64,000 nt of DNA from Haloarcula regularis (GCF_029338315.1 NZ_CP119794.1:558001-622000); one strand, 5' to 3'. Numbered from the stretch's first letter, positions 1 through 9,721 are shown. Notes: generated by a model not told the origin, from the letters alone. A program made the numbers and translations.

Positions 1-955
1 GCCGGTACGACGACCCCAGCGCGTCGACGATGAGCGACAAGGGGTGGCGCTCGTCGGACCTGGTCTTTGACCTCGATGCCGACCACCTTCCCTCGGTCGT
101 GCTGGGCGAGGACACCTACGGCGAGATGCTCGAGAAGTGCAAGGACGCCCTGTTGCGCCTGCTGGACTTCCTCGAGGACGACTTCGACTTCGATGACATG
201 ACCGTCGTCTTCTCGGGTGGCCGTGGCTACCACGTCCACGTCCGCGACGAGAGCGTCCGCGGCCTGAACCGGGAGGCGCGCCGCGAAATCGTCGACTACG
301 TGCGGGGCATCGGCCTGGAGTTCGAGGAGCTCGTCAGCGAACAGGCCGTCTCCGGCACGGCGGGGCGCTCCAGTCCCGCACAGAAACGGACGCTCGTGAC
401 CGAGGGCGGGTGGGGCGAACGCACCCACGGCCACATCATGACCGAAGTCGACAGATTGCTGGAGATGGACGAGCAGGCGGCCCTCGAGCGCCTGCAGGAG
501 TACGACGGCATCGGCCAGGGCAAGGCGTCGGCTGCCCTGAACGCCGCCCGCACCAACTACGACCAGCTCGCGGCCGGCAACATCGACGTCCACCCCGCGT
601 TCTTCCAGATTGCGCGGGTGCTCCACCACGAGGCGGTCGCGAACGACAACGCCCCTATCGACGAACCGGTGACGACAGACACGAACCGCCTCATCCGGTT
701 GCCGGGCTCGCTCCACGGCGGGAGCGGCCTCGAGGTCCAGCGCCTCGACCGCGACGACATCGCGGCCTTCGACCCGCTGGTCGACCCCGTCCCCGAGACG
801 TTCCGCGGCCACGAGATAACCGTCGACGTCGTCGACCCCGGCCTGGCCGAACTCGGTGGCGATAGTTTACAGTCGAGGCGGGTATCCAATCAGTACCAGA
901 GCACGTGGGTATCTTCCTGATGGCCCGCGGGCGCGCCGAGAAGGGCAAGGAATGA
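1..955 (+). CDS. priS: DNA primase small (catalytic) subunit PriS, 5' partial, frameshifted
   Basis: Catalytic subunit of the archaeal/eukaryotic-type primase, which makes primers with PriL at replication forks. The 5' end is outside the window; the frame is open from base 3. Visible motifs are the metal site DLVFDLDAD, the nucleotide-binding SGGRGYHVHV (SGxxGxH type) and the conserved NRLIRLPGSLHG. The frame breaks at the T run 866-868. The downstream frame, one base off, gives the normal C terminus (…FLMARGRAEKGKE) and stops at 955; one missing T restores it. The stop overlaps the GINS gene start (ATGA), as is common for priS-gins pairs in haloarchaea. A sequencing error is the likeliest cause because the gene is essential. 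Confidence 0.93.
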
Positions 956-1833
956 ATCTCGACGAACTCCAGTCCGTGCAATCCCGGGAGCGCCAGACCG
1001 ACCAGCTCCAGCAGCTGCGCGCGACCTTCTACGAGGAGGCGGGGGAGTTCATCGCCCAGTTGCGCGAGGAGCGCTCGCGGGCGGCCGAGCGGGCCGAGGA
1101 CCCCTTCGACGCCCCGGAAGTGAACCACCTCACCGACGACATCAACACGGCCGAACAGACCATCGAGGCCATCTACGAGCGCCGCGTCGGGAAGATCGTC
1201 AAGATGGCCTCGCTGGCCGCTGCCGACATGCCGATGGAAGACGACGGCCTCACCCAGGAGGAACGGACCCTCTTCGAGACGATGGTCCAGGCGATCAAGG
1301 ACAACCGCAACCACGTTCTCGACGTCGTCTCCGGAGAGGCGAGTGGCAGTCCCGTCGAGACAGGGACGTCGGCCGACGGGAGCGCCGGGTCCCGGACCCC
1401 TCCGTCGACAGACGACACGGTCGGTGCCGGAGACACCGACCCGTCGGGAGTCGACGCGGCGGACGTGATGGGCGCGTCGGCGTCCGAGTCCGCGGCGCAG
1501 TCACCACCAGTCCCCGACGACGTCGGCGGTGACCGGCCCCCGGACGAGGCCGCTATCGCGACGTCACCGGACGATTCGTCACGGGACGTACCCGACGAGG
1601 ACCCACCAGTGGACGCCGCCAGTGACGAGGCTAGCGGTCCGTCGACGGAAGGCCCCGAGGGCGACGCACCGGACGACGTGGCCCGTCGGACCGTCCGCAT
1701 CACCGACGACGTGGGCGAGATATTCGGGGTCGACGAGCGCGAGTACGACCTCTCGCGGGACGACGTGGTCACGCTCCCCAGCGACAACGCGGACCCGCTG
1801 GTCGAGCAGGACGCCGCCGAACCGCTGGAGTGA
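952..1833 (+). CDS. gins51: GINS complex subunit, Gins51 (Gins15) type
   Basis: Subunit of GINS, the scaffold that links MCM helicase and the primase/RecJ (Cdc45) partner at the replication fork. It has 293 residues. Residues about 1-120 are a charged helical A domain beginning MNLDELQSVQSRE. Next comes an acidic, low-complexity linker rich in D, S, P and A (about 125-240). A small C-terminal B domain around RRTVRITDDVGEIFGVD completes the A-then-B order typical of Gins51. I chose the ATG at 952 because it overlaps the priS stop by 4 bases; an upstream ATG in the same frame lies inside priS coding sequence. Position directly after priS is the usual haloarchaeal arrangement. Confidence 0.85.
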   Translation: MNLDELQSVQSRERQTDQLQQLRATFYEEAGEFIAQLREERSRAAERAEDPFDAPEVNHLTDDINTAEQTIEAIYERRVGKIVKMASLAAADMPMEDDGLTQEERTLFETMVQAIKDNRNHVLDVVSGEASGSPVETGTSADGSAGSRTPPSTDDTVGAGDTDPSGVDAADVMGASASESAAQSPPVPDDVGGDRPPDEAAIATSPDDSSRDVPDEDPPVDAASDEASGPSTEGPEGDAPDDVARRTVRITDDVGEIFGVDEREYDLSRDDVVTLPSDNADPLVEQDAAEPLE

Positions 1834-1879
1834 TGCTCACGGGCAGAGAGATCGACGCCGCCAGCGCGGGCTGTACCGG

Positions 1880-2979
1880 TCAGGGCTCGGGTCGTTCGCC
1901 GAGCGTCAGGTCGACGGTCTGCTCGCGTCCCTCGCGCTGGACGGTGACGGCGATGGTGTCGCCGGGACTGGTCTCGAGGGCGAGGTACGTCGCCAGCGCC
2001 TGCCGTGTCTCCGTCGGCGCCCCGTCGAGACGCCGAACCACGTCGCCGCCGGTCGGTACCTCCGTTCCGGAGACGACCCTCGAACCGTCGCTCCCCCTGA
2101 GGACGCCCTTGGCGGGCCCACCCTCGACCGTGTCGTCGATGTAGACGCCACTCGCCGTCGCCAGGTCGTTCGCCCGCGCGACCAGCGGGGAGACGCTCCG
2201 CAAGAGGACCCCCATGTAGGAGTGCTCGTACGTGCCTCGACTGACCAGCGCGGGCACGACCCGCCGGGTCAGCTGGGCGGAGATGGCGAAGCCGACGTTG
2301 TCGCCCCCGCCGGAGTTGATGACGCCGAGGACAGTCCCCTCGAGGTCGACCAGCGGGCCGCCGCTGTTGCCCGGGTTGACCGCCGCGTCGGTCTGGATGG
2401 CGTCCGCGATGGAGAAGTTGTTCGCACTCCTGAGCGTCCGGTCGACGCCGCTGACGATACCGGCCGAGACAGAGCCCGAGAGGCCGAAGGGGTTGCCGAT
2501 GGCGACGACCTCCGTCCCGATGGCGGGGTCCCGCTCGGCGAGCGTCAGCGGGGTCGCGGCCGCCGACGGCTCGGCGACCTCGAGCACTGCCAGGTCGCTG
2601 TAGACGTCCGCCCCGACGAGCGTCGCCTCCCGCCAGCCGGTGTCCGCGAATCGGACGTAGTAGGCGTCGCCGCCGGCGACGACGTGTTCGTTGGTGACGA
2701 TGTGACTGTCGCCGACGAGGAACCCACTGCCCTGTGACCCGCGACTGTCGTCGGTGACGACGCGTATCGACACCACCGACCCGGCGACCTGCCGGTAGAC
2801 GTCGGCGTACCTGCTCCCGTCGGTCTCGGGCCCGACGGCCTCCGAGGCGGGGCTGACGTCGTCAGTGAGCGGTCCCGTGACTGGTCCTCGACCTGCCCGG
2901 GCGACTGACAGCCGGCTGCCCCAGCCAGACCGACGCCGAGCGCACCGAGAAACCGGCGCCGAGACAGGGAACTGTCCAT
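1880..2979 (-). CDS. HtrA/DegP-like S1C serine protease, Tat lipoprotein, frameshifted
   Basis: Predicted secreted, membrane-anchored trypsin-fold protease of the HtrA family, probably for envelope protein quality control. The N terminus [17 protein letters not shown] is a twin-arginine signal followed by a lipobox ending LAGAAGC. The protease domain shows the triad as TNEHVV (His), SDLAVLEV (Asp) and GNSGGPL (Ser). The C-terminal ~90 residues look like a PDZ domain (YMGVLL…GDVVRRLDG). The signal and the protease are in different frames: one base is missing around 2868-2877 (GACCG/GGG region). Repaired length is about 366 residues, normal for a short HtrA with one PDZ domain. The start at 2979 is fixed by the Tat motif. 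Confidence 0.85.
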
Positions 2980-3057
2980 GTCCCTACGTCGGGACCGAGT
3001 CCGATGAATCCCACGGTCGGCCGAAGACTCAATACTGTCGACCGCCCACCGCCCCTC

Positions 3058-3321
3058 ATGGCAAAGAACGCATCCGGGTCCGAGACCCCCTCGCCGGGGT
3101 TCGTCCTCCCCGGACTCAGAGCGGGCGTGGAGATGGCACTCGTCGGCATCATCGTCGCGCTTGTGGGCCTGCCGGCCCGGGAACCGCTGGTCCTGGGGGT
3201 CGTCCTGCTCGTGGCCCTGCTCGCGATGACGGTGGTCCTCTTCTGGGCGATGAACCGGCACATGCGAAAGTGGATCCGCTACGCGCAGGGCAAACCCACC
3301 CGGACGAGCCTGTTCGACTGA
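3058..3321 (+). CDS. Small conserved membrane protein, function unknown
   Basis: An 87-residue protein with two clear hydrophobic segments (about residues 25-42 and 46-64), a short basic stretch [15 protein letters not shown] after the second, and a polar tail. It is divergent from the HtrA gene. An ATG at 3004 is in frame, but the sequence between it and 3058 reads as non-coding, and [14 protein letters not shown] is the more natural start. I do not recognise a family. Many haloarchaea carry small two-helix membrane proteins of this shape. Confidence 0.6.
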   Translation: MAKNASGSETPSPGFVLPGLRAGVEMALVGIIVALVGLPAREPLVLGVVLLVALLAMTVVLFWAMNRHMRKWIRYAQGKPTRTSLFD

Positions 3322-3380
3322 CGGGGACCTGCCACCCCACTGTACAGTTAAGTGCGAGCCACGTGTACCGTCGGGCGCTT

Positions 3381-4091
3381 ATGGAGCTAACCTGGCACGG
3401 CCACTCGACGTGGCACGTCTCCGTCGACGGAACCGACCTGCTCATAGACCCGTTCTTCGACAACCCCGTAACCGACACCGATCCCGAGGAACTCCACCCG
3501 GACTACGTCCTGCTCACACACGGGCACGCCGACCACATCGCCGACGTCGACCGCTATCGGGGCAGCACCGTCGTCGGGACGCCCGAGGTCGTCGAGTACT
3601 GCGAGGACAACTACGGCGTCTCGGACACCATCGGCTTCAACATCGGCGGGACAATCGAACTCGGGGACGCCTTCGTGACGATGCACCGGGCCGACCACAC
3701 CAACGGGATGGACACCTCCTACGGAGCCAGCGGCGGGATGCCGGCCGGCTACGTCGTCTCCGATACGACTCCGACGCAGGTCAGCGACGCCGAGTCGACG
3801 ACCTTCTACCACGCCGGCGACACCGGCCTGATGACCGAGATGCGCGAGGTCATCGGCCCGTACCTGGAACCGGATGCCGCCGCCTTGCCGGTCGGCGACC
3901 ACTTCACCATGGGCCCGTGGCAGGCCGCCGTCGCCGTCGACTGGCTCGACGTCGACCACGCGTTCCCGATGCACTACGACACGTTCCCGCCCATCGAGAT
4001 CGAGGTCGAGGACTTCGCCCGCGAGGTGAAAGCGGCCGGGAGCGACGCCGAGGTGCACGTCCTCGAGGGCGACGAGACGTTCACGCTCTAG
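3381..4091 (+). CDS. MBL-fold metal-dependent hydrolase (UlaG-like/UPF0173)
   Basis: Metallo-beta-lactamase fold hydrolase of 236 residues. The first strand reads [13 protein letters not shown], typical of UlaG-like/UPF0173 proteins. The metal-binding motif is THGHADHI (HxHxDH), with later metal ligands in HRADHTNG and [11 protein letters not shown], and a terminal histidine in [11 protein letters not shown]. Family members hydrolyse phosphoesters or lactones; the substrate here cannot be told from sequence. The TATA-like and leader sequence just upstream and the lack of an in-frame upstream ATG near the coding start support 3381. It stands alone between a membrane protein and an OsmC gene. 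Confidence 0.85.
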   Translation: MELTWHGHSTWHVSVDGTDLLIDPFFDNPVTDTDPEELHPDYVLLTHGHADHIADVDRYRGSTVVGTPEVVEYCEDNYGVSDTIGFNIGGTIELGDAFVTMHRADHTNGMDTSYGASGGMPAGYVVSDTTPTQVSDAESTTFYHAGDTGLMTEMREVIGPYLEPDAAALPVGDHFTMGPWQAAVAVDWLDVDHAFPMHYDTFPPIEIEVEDFAREVKAAGSDAEVHVLEGDETFTL

Positions 4092-4229
4092 TCGCGACCT
4101 CCCGCCAGAGCCCTCACAGTAGAAGCCGCCCGTCGTCACCCCCGCCGAGACGGCGCAGTCCCAGTTGTGTAGTTCTGCGCGGGCCACCCAGCAACACTTA
4201 CCACGCCGGGCCGAGAGTGGCCGAACGCA

Positions 4230-4625
4230 ATGACAGACATCGAAGTCACCAGCACGTGCGAGGAAGGGTACACGGTGGAGAGCGTCATCGACGGCGAGTG
4301 GGAGCTCGTCGTGGACGCACTCAGCGAGGACGGGCCGTCGGCGAACCAGGTCCTGGCGGCGGACTACGCCTCCTGTTACATCCCGGCGTTCCGCGTCGCC
4401 GCGAACAAGACCGGCTACGACGACATCGGGACGGTCACCATCGACGTCGAGGCCGACTTAGACGAGGACGACGACCTCGAGGCCATCCGCTGGCACATCG
4501 AGGTCGAACAGGACCTCGGCGACGACGAGGAGGCCATCGTCGAGCTGGGCGAGGAGATCTGTCACGTCCACTCGGCGCTCCGCGAGGAGCTCCACGCCGA
4601 CATCACCATCGAGTCCGGCGTCTGA
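4230..4625 (+). CDS. OsmC/Ohr-family redox protein
   Basis: A 131-residue OsmC-family protein. The two family cysteines are visible in ASCYIPAFR and EEICHVHSAL, in the spacing expected for the thiol peroxidase site of OsmC/Ohr proteins that reduce organic hydroperoxides. The middle is very acidic (DVEADLDEDDDLEA), a haloarchaeal signature. It is a cytosolic, stand-alone gene. A role in peroxide detoxification follows from the family; a YhfA-like member of unknown function is the alternative. Confidence 0.8.
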   Translation: MTDIEVTSTCEEGYTVESVIDGEWELVVDALSEDGPSANQVLAADYASCYIPAFRVAANKTGYDDIGTVTIDVEADLDEDDDLEAIRWHIEVEQDLGDDEEAIVELGEEICHVHSALREELHADITIESGV

Positions 4626-4696
4626 ACGGCCGTCGACGGGCACCGCAGCGGCGGTCCCGGGAAACGCTCATACGCACGGCCCCCCAAGGACGGGCC

Positions 4697-5137
4697 ATGA
4701 GTGACTCATCCTGGACCGACCGCATCGCGGCCGAGCGGATGTCCGTCGACCAGCAGTTCAACGAACACGTCGAGGCCTCGTCGTTCTCGAGCCAGCAGTG
4801 GGGCCTCGTGATGACCGCCGTCGAGTTCGAGATAGAGAACCCGCAGAACCCCGACGAGGCCCGCGTGGTGGCCAACACCTCGAAGCTCTCGAGTGTCATG
4901 CCCGAGATGGACCGCATCGAACAGCAGTCCCCGATGGGCGCCGGCGGCGGGTCGGGCGGATCCAGCGGCGGCGGCATCTTCTCGGGCGTCAAGGCCGCAC
5001 TGGGCCTCGGTGGAGGTGGGAGCAAGAGCGCACGGAAGGAGGAGGCGGCGAAACTGGCACAACAGTACGCCGAGAAGCTCCAGGAGGAACTGGAATCCAA
5101 GGGGCGCTGGAAGGCAATCTGCGAGATAGCGGCCTGA
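4697..5137 (+). CDS. Haloarchaeal conserved protein with Gly-rich hinge (DUF5799-type)
   Basis: A 146-residue cytosolic protein. The N-terminal half (MSDSSWTDRIAAERMSVDQQ … QQWGLVMTAVEFEIENPQ) is compact. A flexible Gly/Ser-rich hinge follows (residues about 82-110), then a charged helical C terminus (EEAAKLAQQYAEKLQEELE). It resembles the haloarchaea-only family I remember as DUF5799; that number is from memory. No catalytic motif is visible and no function is known to me. Confidence 0.7.
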   Translation: MSDSSWTDRIAAERMSVDQQFNEHVEASSFSSQQWGLVMTAVEFEIENPQNPDEARVVANTSKLSSVMPEMDRIEQQSPMGAGGGSGGSSGGGIFSGVKAALGLGGGGSKSARKEEAAKLAQQYAEKLQEELESKGRWKAICEIAA

Positions 5138-5179
5138 CCGACCGCGACGCACGCGGTGTGGCGTGACGGAGCCTGCACG

Positions 5180-5210
5180 TTCGATACGAAACGTACACAA
5201 TCGAAAACGG
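5180..5210 (+). promoter_or_regulatory. Candidate GlpR operator upstream of the PfkB-family kinase
   Basis: The segment reads TTCGATACGAAACG followed by TCGAAAACGG. TTCG-ATA-CGAA is an inverted repeat, and its core CGATACGA (5182-5189) recurs exactly upstream of glpR (8224-8231, opposite strand). Haloferax GlpR is known to repress fructose genes, so a shared site in front of both transcription units suggests co-regulation. This is inference from one shared 8-mer and its position. Confidence 0.4.
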
Positions 5211-5355
5211 TTAGTGCGTATTCCGGGAACACCCTTCGTATGCGACACGCTAGCGCCGGTCCGCCCCCACGGACCGACGTCGGGAGGCACAGCGACGACG
5301 CCCGGGCCGCACGTTCGAAGAGCAGCAGCGAGTGTGCAGCGGGGCGGTGTCTGCG

Positions 5356-6489
5356 ATGACCGTAGACGACGACACGCGCGCGGCGGTCGAGGGGGCCCTC
5401 GAACAGTTCCCCGAGGCGACCGCTCTCCCGAAGGCCGTCGACCGCGGCCCCGTCGTCTTCGGTTTCGACGGGTACGTCGATCGCGTCCGCGAGATGGTCG
5501 CTGACCGGTCGGACCCGGAGACGTTCGACCGGCTGGCGACGCTGGCCGCGCTGGGCGAGCGCATCGAGCGGTCGGTGGCCGCCGACAGCTCGCTCTCGTT
5601 CGAGTGGCTCCAGCACGGCACCCGGACGGGCGGCCACACCTGTCACCTCTCCCGTGCTTTCGGCACCTGGGCGTTCGACCCGGTGATGGTCGGGATGTAC
5701 GGCGCCCCCGTCGCCGACCCCTTCGAGCGTGAGTTCGGCGACTACGAGATGCACTCGCTGGGCGAGCACGGCGTCACCGACGCCGTCGAGTTCGACGACG
5801 GCAAGCTCATGCTGACCGAGACGGGCGACACGATGGGGTTAGACTGGGCGACACTGGACGAGGCAGTCGGCCACGACACGCTCGTGGACCGCCTCGACGG
5901 CGCTCGCCTGCTCGGGACCGGCTACTGGTCTGAGACGCCCGACCTGCCGGACGTCCTCGCGGGCCTGTGCGACCGCTGGGACGACGTCGAGAATCCGCCG
6001 AGTCACGTGCTCGTCGATCCCGGGGACGTCCGCAAACTCGACGACGATCGGCTCCGCGCCGGCAGCGAGGCAATCGCTCGCCTGGACGAGGTGACGAACG
6101 TCGTCGTCTCGTCGAACCGGGCCGAGACGAGTGTTCTGGCCGACGCCTACGCGGGCGCGGCCGACCGGTCGCTGGAGGGCGACGTCCGGGCGGCCTTCGA
6201 CGCGCTGGACTCGACCTGGTTCGTCGGCCACGGCCTCGAGCGCTCGGCCGTCGCGACATCAGACGGCGTCTTCAGCGTCGGTAACCCGACGGTCGACGAA
6301 CCCGAGATGACGACCAGTTCCGGCGACCACTTCAACGCCGGGTTGGGCCTGGGTCTGGTGACCGGCCTCGACGCGGCGCCGGCCCTCGTGCTCGGGAACG
6401 CAGTCGCCGGCTACTTCGTCCGCACGGCCGACCAGCCGTCGCTGTCTGACGTCCGGACGTTCGTCGAGGACTACCTCTCGAAGTTCTGA
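5356..6489 (+). CDS. PfkB-family sugar kinase, candidate ketohexokinase
   Basis: A 377-residue ribokinase-fold kinase. The N-terminal strand PVVFGFDGYVDR, the GTRTGGHTCHLSRAFG substrate motif and the C-terminal TSSGDHFNAGLGLGL (the PfkB anion-hole motif, variant of DTxGAGD with D as base) identify the family. It converges on pfkB with 20 bases between them, and a candidate GlpR operator lies upstream. In Haloarcula fructose is phosphorylated by a PfkB-family ketohexokinase to fructose-1-phosphate, which 1-phosphofructokinase then uses. By context this gene is the likely ketohexokinase, but another sugar specificity is possible. I chose ATG 5356 over 5332 because upstream codons look non-coding. 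Confidence 0.75.
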   Translation: MTVDDDTRAAVEGALEQFPEATALPKAVDRGPVVFGFDGYVDRVREMVADRSDPETFDRLATLAALGERIERSVAADSSLSFEWLQHGTRTGGHTCHLSRAFGTWAFDPVMVGMYGAPVADPFEREFGDYEMHSLGEHGVTDAVEFDDGKLMLTETGDTMGLDWATLDEAVGHDTLVDRLDGARLLGTGYWSETPDLPDVLAGLCDRWDDVENPPSHVLVDPGDVRKLDDDRLRAGSEAIARLDEVTNVVVSSNRAETSVLADAYAGAADRSLEGDVRAAFDALDSTWFVGHGLERSAVATSDGVFSVGNPTVDEPEMTTSSGDHFNAGLGLGLVTGLDAAPALVLGNAVAGYFVRTADQPSLSDVRTFVEDYLSKF

Positions 6490-6509
6490 CTGCAGCGCCT
6501 CAACGGCGC

Positions 6510-7424
6510 CTACTCGTCGAGTCGGCGGACCGAGACCCGGTCGCGCACGTCCTCGAACCCGTCGAAGACCGGGACGGAGGTGCCGGCCTGCTGGACCACG
6601 CGCGAGGAGACGGCCACGCCCGTCCTGAGCGCCGTCAGGTCGTCCGCCCCGTCGTCCCAGGCACCGACGAACCCCGAGAGGAGGGCGTCGCCGGCCCCGA
6701 CCGTATCGACGACGTCGACGTCGAGAGCATCGGCGTGGTACAGTGCCGATTCCGTCGCGAGCACGGCCCCGTCGCCACCCATCGACGCGAGGACGCGGTC
6801 GAAGCCCCGACTCCGGAACCGGTCGGCCGCGCGGGCACACCCGGCGACGGTCGAGACGTCGGCGCCCGTGGCCTCGCCCAGCTCCTCCCGGTTTGGCTTG
6901 CACAGGGCGTAAGACGACTCGAGCTGGGTGAGGGACGCGCCGCCCATGTCGACGAGCGTCTCCCAGTCGCCGGCGTCGGCGATGCGGTCGACGTCCGCCG
7001 TCGAGACACCCGGCGGGAGGCTCCCCGCGACGACCACGCGTTCCGGGTCCGCGGACCGGACAGCCTCGACCAGGTCGTCGACGGACTGCTCGGCCACCGG
7101 CGCGCTGTCGTGGTTGAGCTTGTACTCCTCGCCGGCTGCGATGGCCGTCGTGTTCAACCGGGTCGGCCCGTCGACGTGGACGAAGTCCGCCTCGACGCCG
7201 GCCTCTCGCAGGTCGTCGCGGACGAACTGTCCGGTGAACCCGCCGACGATACCGGTCGCGAGGCACGGTCGATCCATCGCCGCGAGTATCTGGGCCACGT
7301 TGATGCCCTTGCCGCCGGCGTCGAATTTCGCCTCGGTGGCCCGGAGCACGGTGTCCGGTTCCATCGGTTCGTCGAACTGTATCGTCTGATCCACTGCCGG
7401 GTTGTAGGTGACTGTGACAATCAT
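6510..7424 (-). CDS. pfkB: 1-phosphofructokinase
   Basis: Phosphorylates fructose-1-phosphate to fructose-1,6-bisphosphate in the modified Embden-Meyerhof route for fructose. The 304 residues show the family's FDAGGKGINVA substrate motif, TIQFDE near the N terminus, CKPNREEL in the middle and the catalytic DTVGAGDALLSGF. The start overlaps the glpR stop by four bases (ATGA), so the two form one operon, as in Haloferax volcanii. No fructose PTS genes are in view; the adjacent kinase may supply fructose-1-phosphate instead. Confidence 0.9.
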   Translation of the reverse strand: MIVTVTYNPAVDQTIQFDEPMEPDTVLRATEAKFDAGGKGINVAQILAAMDRPCLATGIVGGFTGQFVRDDLREAGVEADFVHVDGPTRLNTTAIAAGEEYKLNHDSAPVAEQSVDDLVEAVRSADPERVVVAGSLPPGVSTADVDRIADAGDWETLVDMGGASLTQLESSYALCKPNREELGEATGADVSTVAGCARAADRFRSRGFDRVLASMGGDGAVLATESALYHADALDVDVVDTVGAGDALLSGFVGAWDDGADDLTALRTGVAVSSRVVQQAGTSVPVFDGFEDVRDRVSVRRLDE

Positions 7425-8182
7425 GGGCTGACACTCTCTACGAGTACGTCCGCTTCCTCGAGCGCGGCCGCGAGGGCCGCGGGCGGGTCGGCGTCCGTCA
7501 CGAGCACGTCGACCTGGTCCAGGTCGGCGAAGGTGACGAAACTCCGCTCCTCGAACTTCGAACTGTCGGCGACGAGGACGACCCGCCCGGCGCGCTCGAC
7601 CATCCGCGCTTTCACCTCCGCCTCCTCCTCGTTGGGCGTCGAGAGCCCCGCGGCCGCGTCGATGCCGTTCGTCCCGAGAAACAGGAGGTCGAAGTTCGTC
7701 CGGTCGAGGAAGGCCGTCGCCGTCGGGCCGACCAGCGCCCGCGTCCGGGAGCGAAGCGTCCCGCCGGTGAGCTTGACGTCGACGCCACGCTCGGAGAGCT
7801 CTGTCGCGAGCGTCGGCATGTTCGTCGCCGCAACGTACCCGCTGTCGGGCAGCGCACGAGCCACCTCGATGGTCGTCGTGCCGGAGTCGAAAAACACCAC
7901 CTGTCCGTCCCGGACCTCCGCTTTCGCGTGGTCGGCGATGGCCTGTTTGGCCGACAGTCGCTCCACCTCCCGCTGGTCGTAAGGCCGTTCGGTCCCGACC
8001 GAGGACGTCGGCACGGCGCCCCCGTGAGAGCGCTCGATCCGGCCCTCAGCCTCGAGGTCACGGAGGTCACGGCGGATGGTCGCCTTCGAGAAGCCGAGTT
8101 CGTCGGCCAGCTGTGCGACGGAACAGCCGTCCCGTTCCGTCACCAGTTCCACGATAGTCCGTTTTCGCTCGGCCGGGAGCAT
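7421..8182 (-). CDS. glpR: DeoR-family transcriptional repressor GlpR
   Basis: A 253-residue DeoR-family regulator. Residues 1-60 form the helix-turn-helix (CSVAQLADELGFSKATIRRD, then a wing ending ERSHGGAV). The C-terminal ~190 residues are the DeoRC sugar-phosphate sensor with DSGTTTIEVARAL and LFLGTNGID. In Haloferax the orthologue represses pfkB and related sugar kinase genes and is co-transcribed with pfkB, which matches the operon here. The gene's own upstream region carries the shared CGATACGA element, suggesting autoregulation. Confidence 0.9.
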   Translation of the reverse strand: MLPAERKRTIVELVTERDGCSVAQLADELGFSKATIRRDLRDLEAEGRIERSHGGAVPTSSVGTERPYDQREVERLSAKQAIADHAKAEVRDGQVVFFDSGTTTIEVARALPDSGYVAATNMPTLATELSERGVDVKLTGGTLRSRTRALVGPTATAFLDRTNFDLLFLGTNGIDAAAGLSTPNEEEAEVKARMVERAGRVVLVADSSKFEERSFVTFADLDQVDVLVTDADPPAALAAALEEADVLVESVSP

Positions 8183-8220
8183 CTCGCTCGTCCGTTCTCC
8201 CGGCCCGGATTTACCACTTT

Positions 8221-8240
8221 CTATCGTATCGTTTCGTTTC
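8221..8240 (-). promoter_or_regulatory. Candidate GlpR operator/promoter of glpR-pfkB
   Basis: On the minus strand this reads GAAACGAAACGATACGATAG. The core CGATACGA (8224-8231 on the plus strand as TCGTATCG) is identical to the core upstream of the convergent kinase. It lies about 40-60 bases before the glpR start, and GTGGTAAATCC nearby may be the TATA region. The match is too short to be conclusive alone. Confidence 0.4.
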
Positions 8241-8260
8241 TGCGCGCTTCGGGCGGGAGC

Positions 8261-9242
8261 TTACAGTTCGCCCAGTACCGCGTCGGTGACGTCGCGGGTG
8301 GACGCGTCGCCGCCCAGGTCGGGGGTTCGCGGGCCGCTCTCGAGAACCGTCTCCACGGCGGCCCGAACCCGGTCGCCTTCCTCGTCGTAGCCCAGGTGGT
8401 CCAGCAGCATCGCCGCCGAGAGAATCATCGCGGAGGGGTTGGCGACCCCCTGGCCCGCGATGTCCGGCGCGGAGCCGTGGACGGGTTCGAACAACGCGTT
8501 CTCCGGGCCGACGTTGGCCGAGGGGAGCAGGCCGAGGCCACCGACCAGGCCGGCCGCCAGGTCCGAGAGCATGTCGCCCGCGAGGTTCGGGCAGATGACC
8601 ACGCCGTAGTCCTCGGGGTGCATGACCAGGTGCATCGCCAGCGCGTCCATCAGCGCCGTGTCGTAGTCGGCGCCGCGTTCCTCGCCGACGGCCTCGGCCG
8701 TCTCGAGGAACAGGCCGTCAGTCTGGCGCATGACGTTGGCCTTGTGCGCGATGGTCACGTCGTCGTAGCCGTTCTGCCTCGCGTACGTGAACCCGAACTC
8801 GGCGATGTCCCGCGAAGCCTCCTCGGTGATGACGCGCGTACACGTCGTCACGCTGTCGGTGATCTCGCTCTCGATGCCCTTGTAGACGCCCTCGGTGTTC
8901 TCGCGGATGAACACGAGGTCCGTGTCGGGCTGGACCGCGTCGAGGGCCGGGTAGGAGACGGCCGGCCGCACGTTCGCGAAGGAGTCGACGACCTGCCGGA
9001 GCGGGAGGATGACGTCGGCGGCCGTCTCGCCGGCCGCGCCGAACAGCGTCGCGTCGGCGTCGGCCGCCAGGTCCCGTGTCGCCTGGGAGCGCCTCGCCGG
9101 TCTCGGCCTGCACGGCGTCGCCGGCCTCGCCCTCGACGAAGTCGAAATCGACCGATTCGATGGCCTCCAGTACCTCGACGGCGGCGGGCGTAACCTCCTG
9201 CCCGATACCGTCCCCGGGGATGACTGCGATCTCGTGTGTCAT
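8261..9242 (-). CDS. leuB: 3-isopropylmalate dehydrogenase, frameshifted
   Basis: NAD-dependent oxidative decarboxylation of 3-isopropylmalate in leucine synthesis. The start [17 protein letters not shown] is the family's nucleotide-fold opening. Downstream are the substrate-binding [12 protein letters not shown] and the C-terminal [13 protein letters not shown] and [10 protein letters not shown] motifs. Two frames are joined by one extra base in the CC at 9082-9083 (GCTCCCAGG on the coding strand). Removing it gives a 326-residue protein of normal length. Gene order leuD, membrane gene, leuB on one strand matches the other haloarchaeal leucine loci I remember. The break is probably a sequence error; if real, leucine auxotrophy would follow. 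Confidence 0.9.
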
Positions 9243-9352
9243 GGACGTACTTCCACCGCTGGCCGAAAAGAGGGTGTCGATATCCGAGACGGTGACCGGC
9301 CGGCCCGGGCGGACCTGGCCGTGACCACTCTGCGCTCGTCTCCCGTAGCACG

Positions 9353-9721
9353 TCAGAGCCACTCGTAGAGGTAGCTACCGACCAGGACGAGCAGCAAACC
9401 GAACGTCCAGCTGAAGATCTGGACGATGACGTCGGGCGGCGACATGGCGACCGCGATCACCGGGACGATGATGCTCCCGACCGCGACGTTCCGGGCGATG
9501 TAGTACTTCGACCCCGGTTTCCCCTTCCGGTCGTGACGGAGTCGCAGATACAGGAGCGTCAGCGGAAAGAGCGGATACGTCAACACGATCACCGAGATCC
9601 ACTTCCACGGCCACTCGACGCCCCGCGTCGCGGCGTCGAAGGCGACCCAGACGACGGCCGACCCGACCGTGACCGGGACGATGAACCCGAACAACAGCGC
9701 GAGGAGCAGCCAGTGGTTCAC
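9353..9721 (-). CDS. Small membrane protein, function unknown
   Basis: A 122-residue protein with about four hydrophobic segments (starts [20 protein letters not shown]; the last is [19 protein letters not shown]). Between the second and third is a basic cytosolic loop [15 protein letters not shown]. It sits between leuD and leuB on the same strand but has its own spacing on both sides, so operon membership is unclear. I do not recognise a family. Confidence 0.6.
   Translation of the reverse strand: MNHWLLLALLFGFIVPVTVGSAVVWVAFDAATRGVEWPWKWISVIVLTYPLFPLTLLYLRLRHDRKGKPGSKYYIARNVAVGSIIVPVIAVAMSPPDVIVQIFSWTFGLLLVLVGSYLYEWL

Noticed and set aside
866..955. Programmed frameshifting in priS
   Set aside because: No slippery heptamer with downstream structure is evident, other genes show the same kind of single-base break, and priS frameshifting is not known.
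3410..5137. 575-codon plus-strand frame spanning the MBL and OsmC genes
   Set aside because: Only its last 146 codons (from 4697) are a real gene; the rest is Arg-rich shadow of the MBL gene in another frame.
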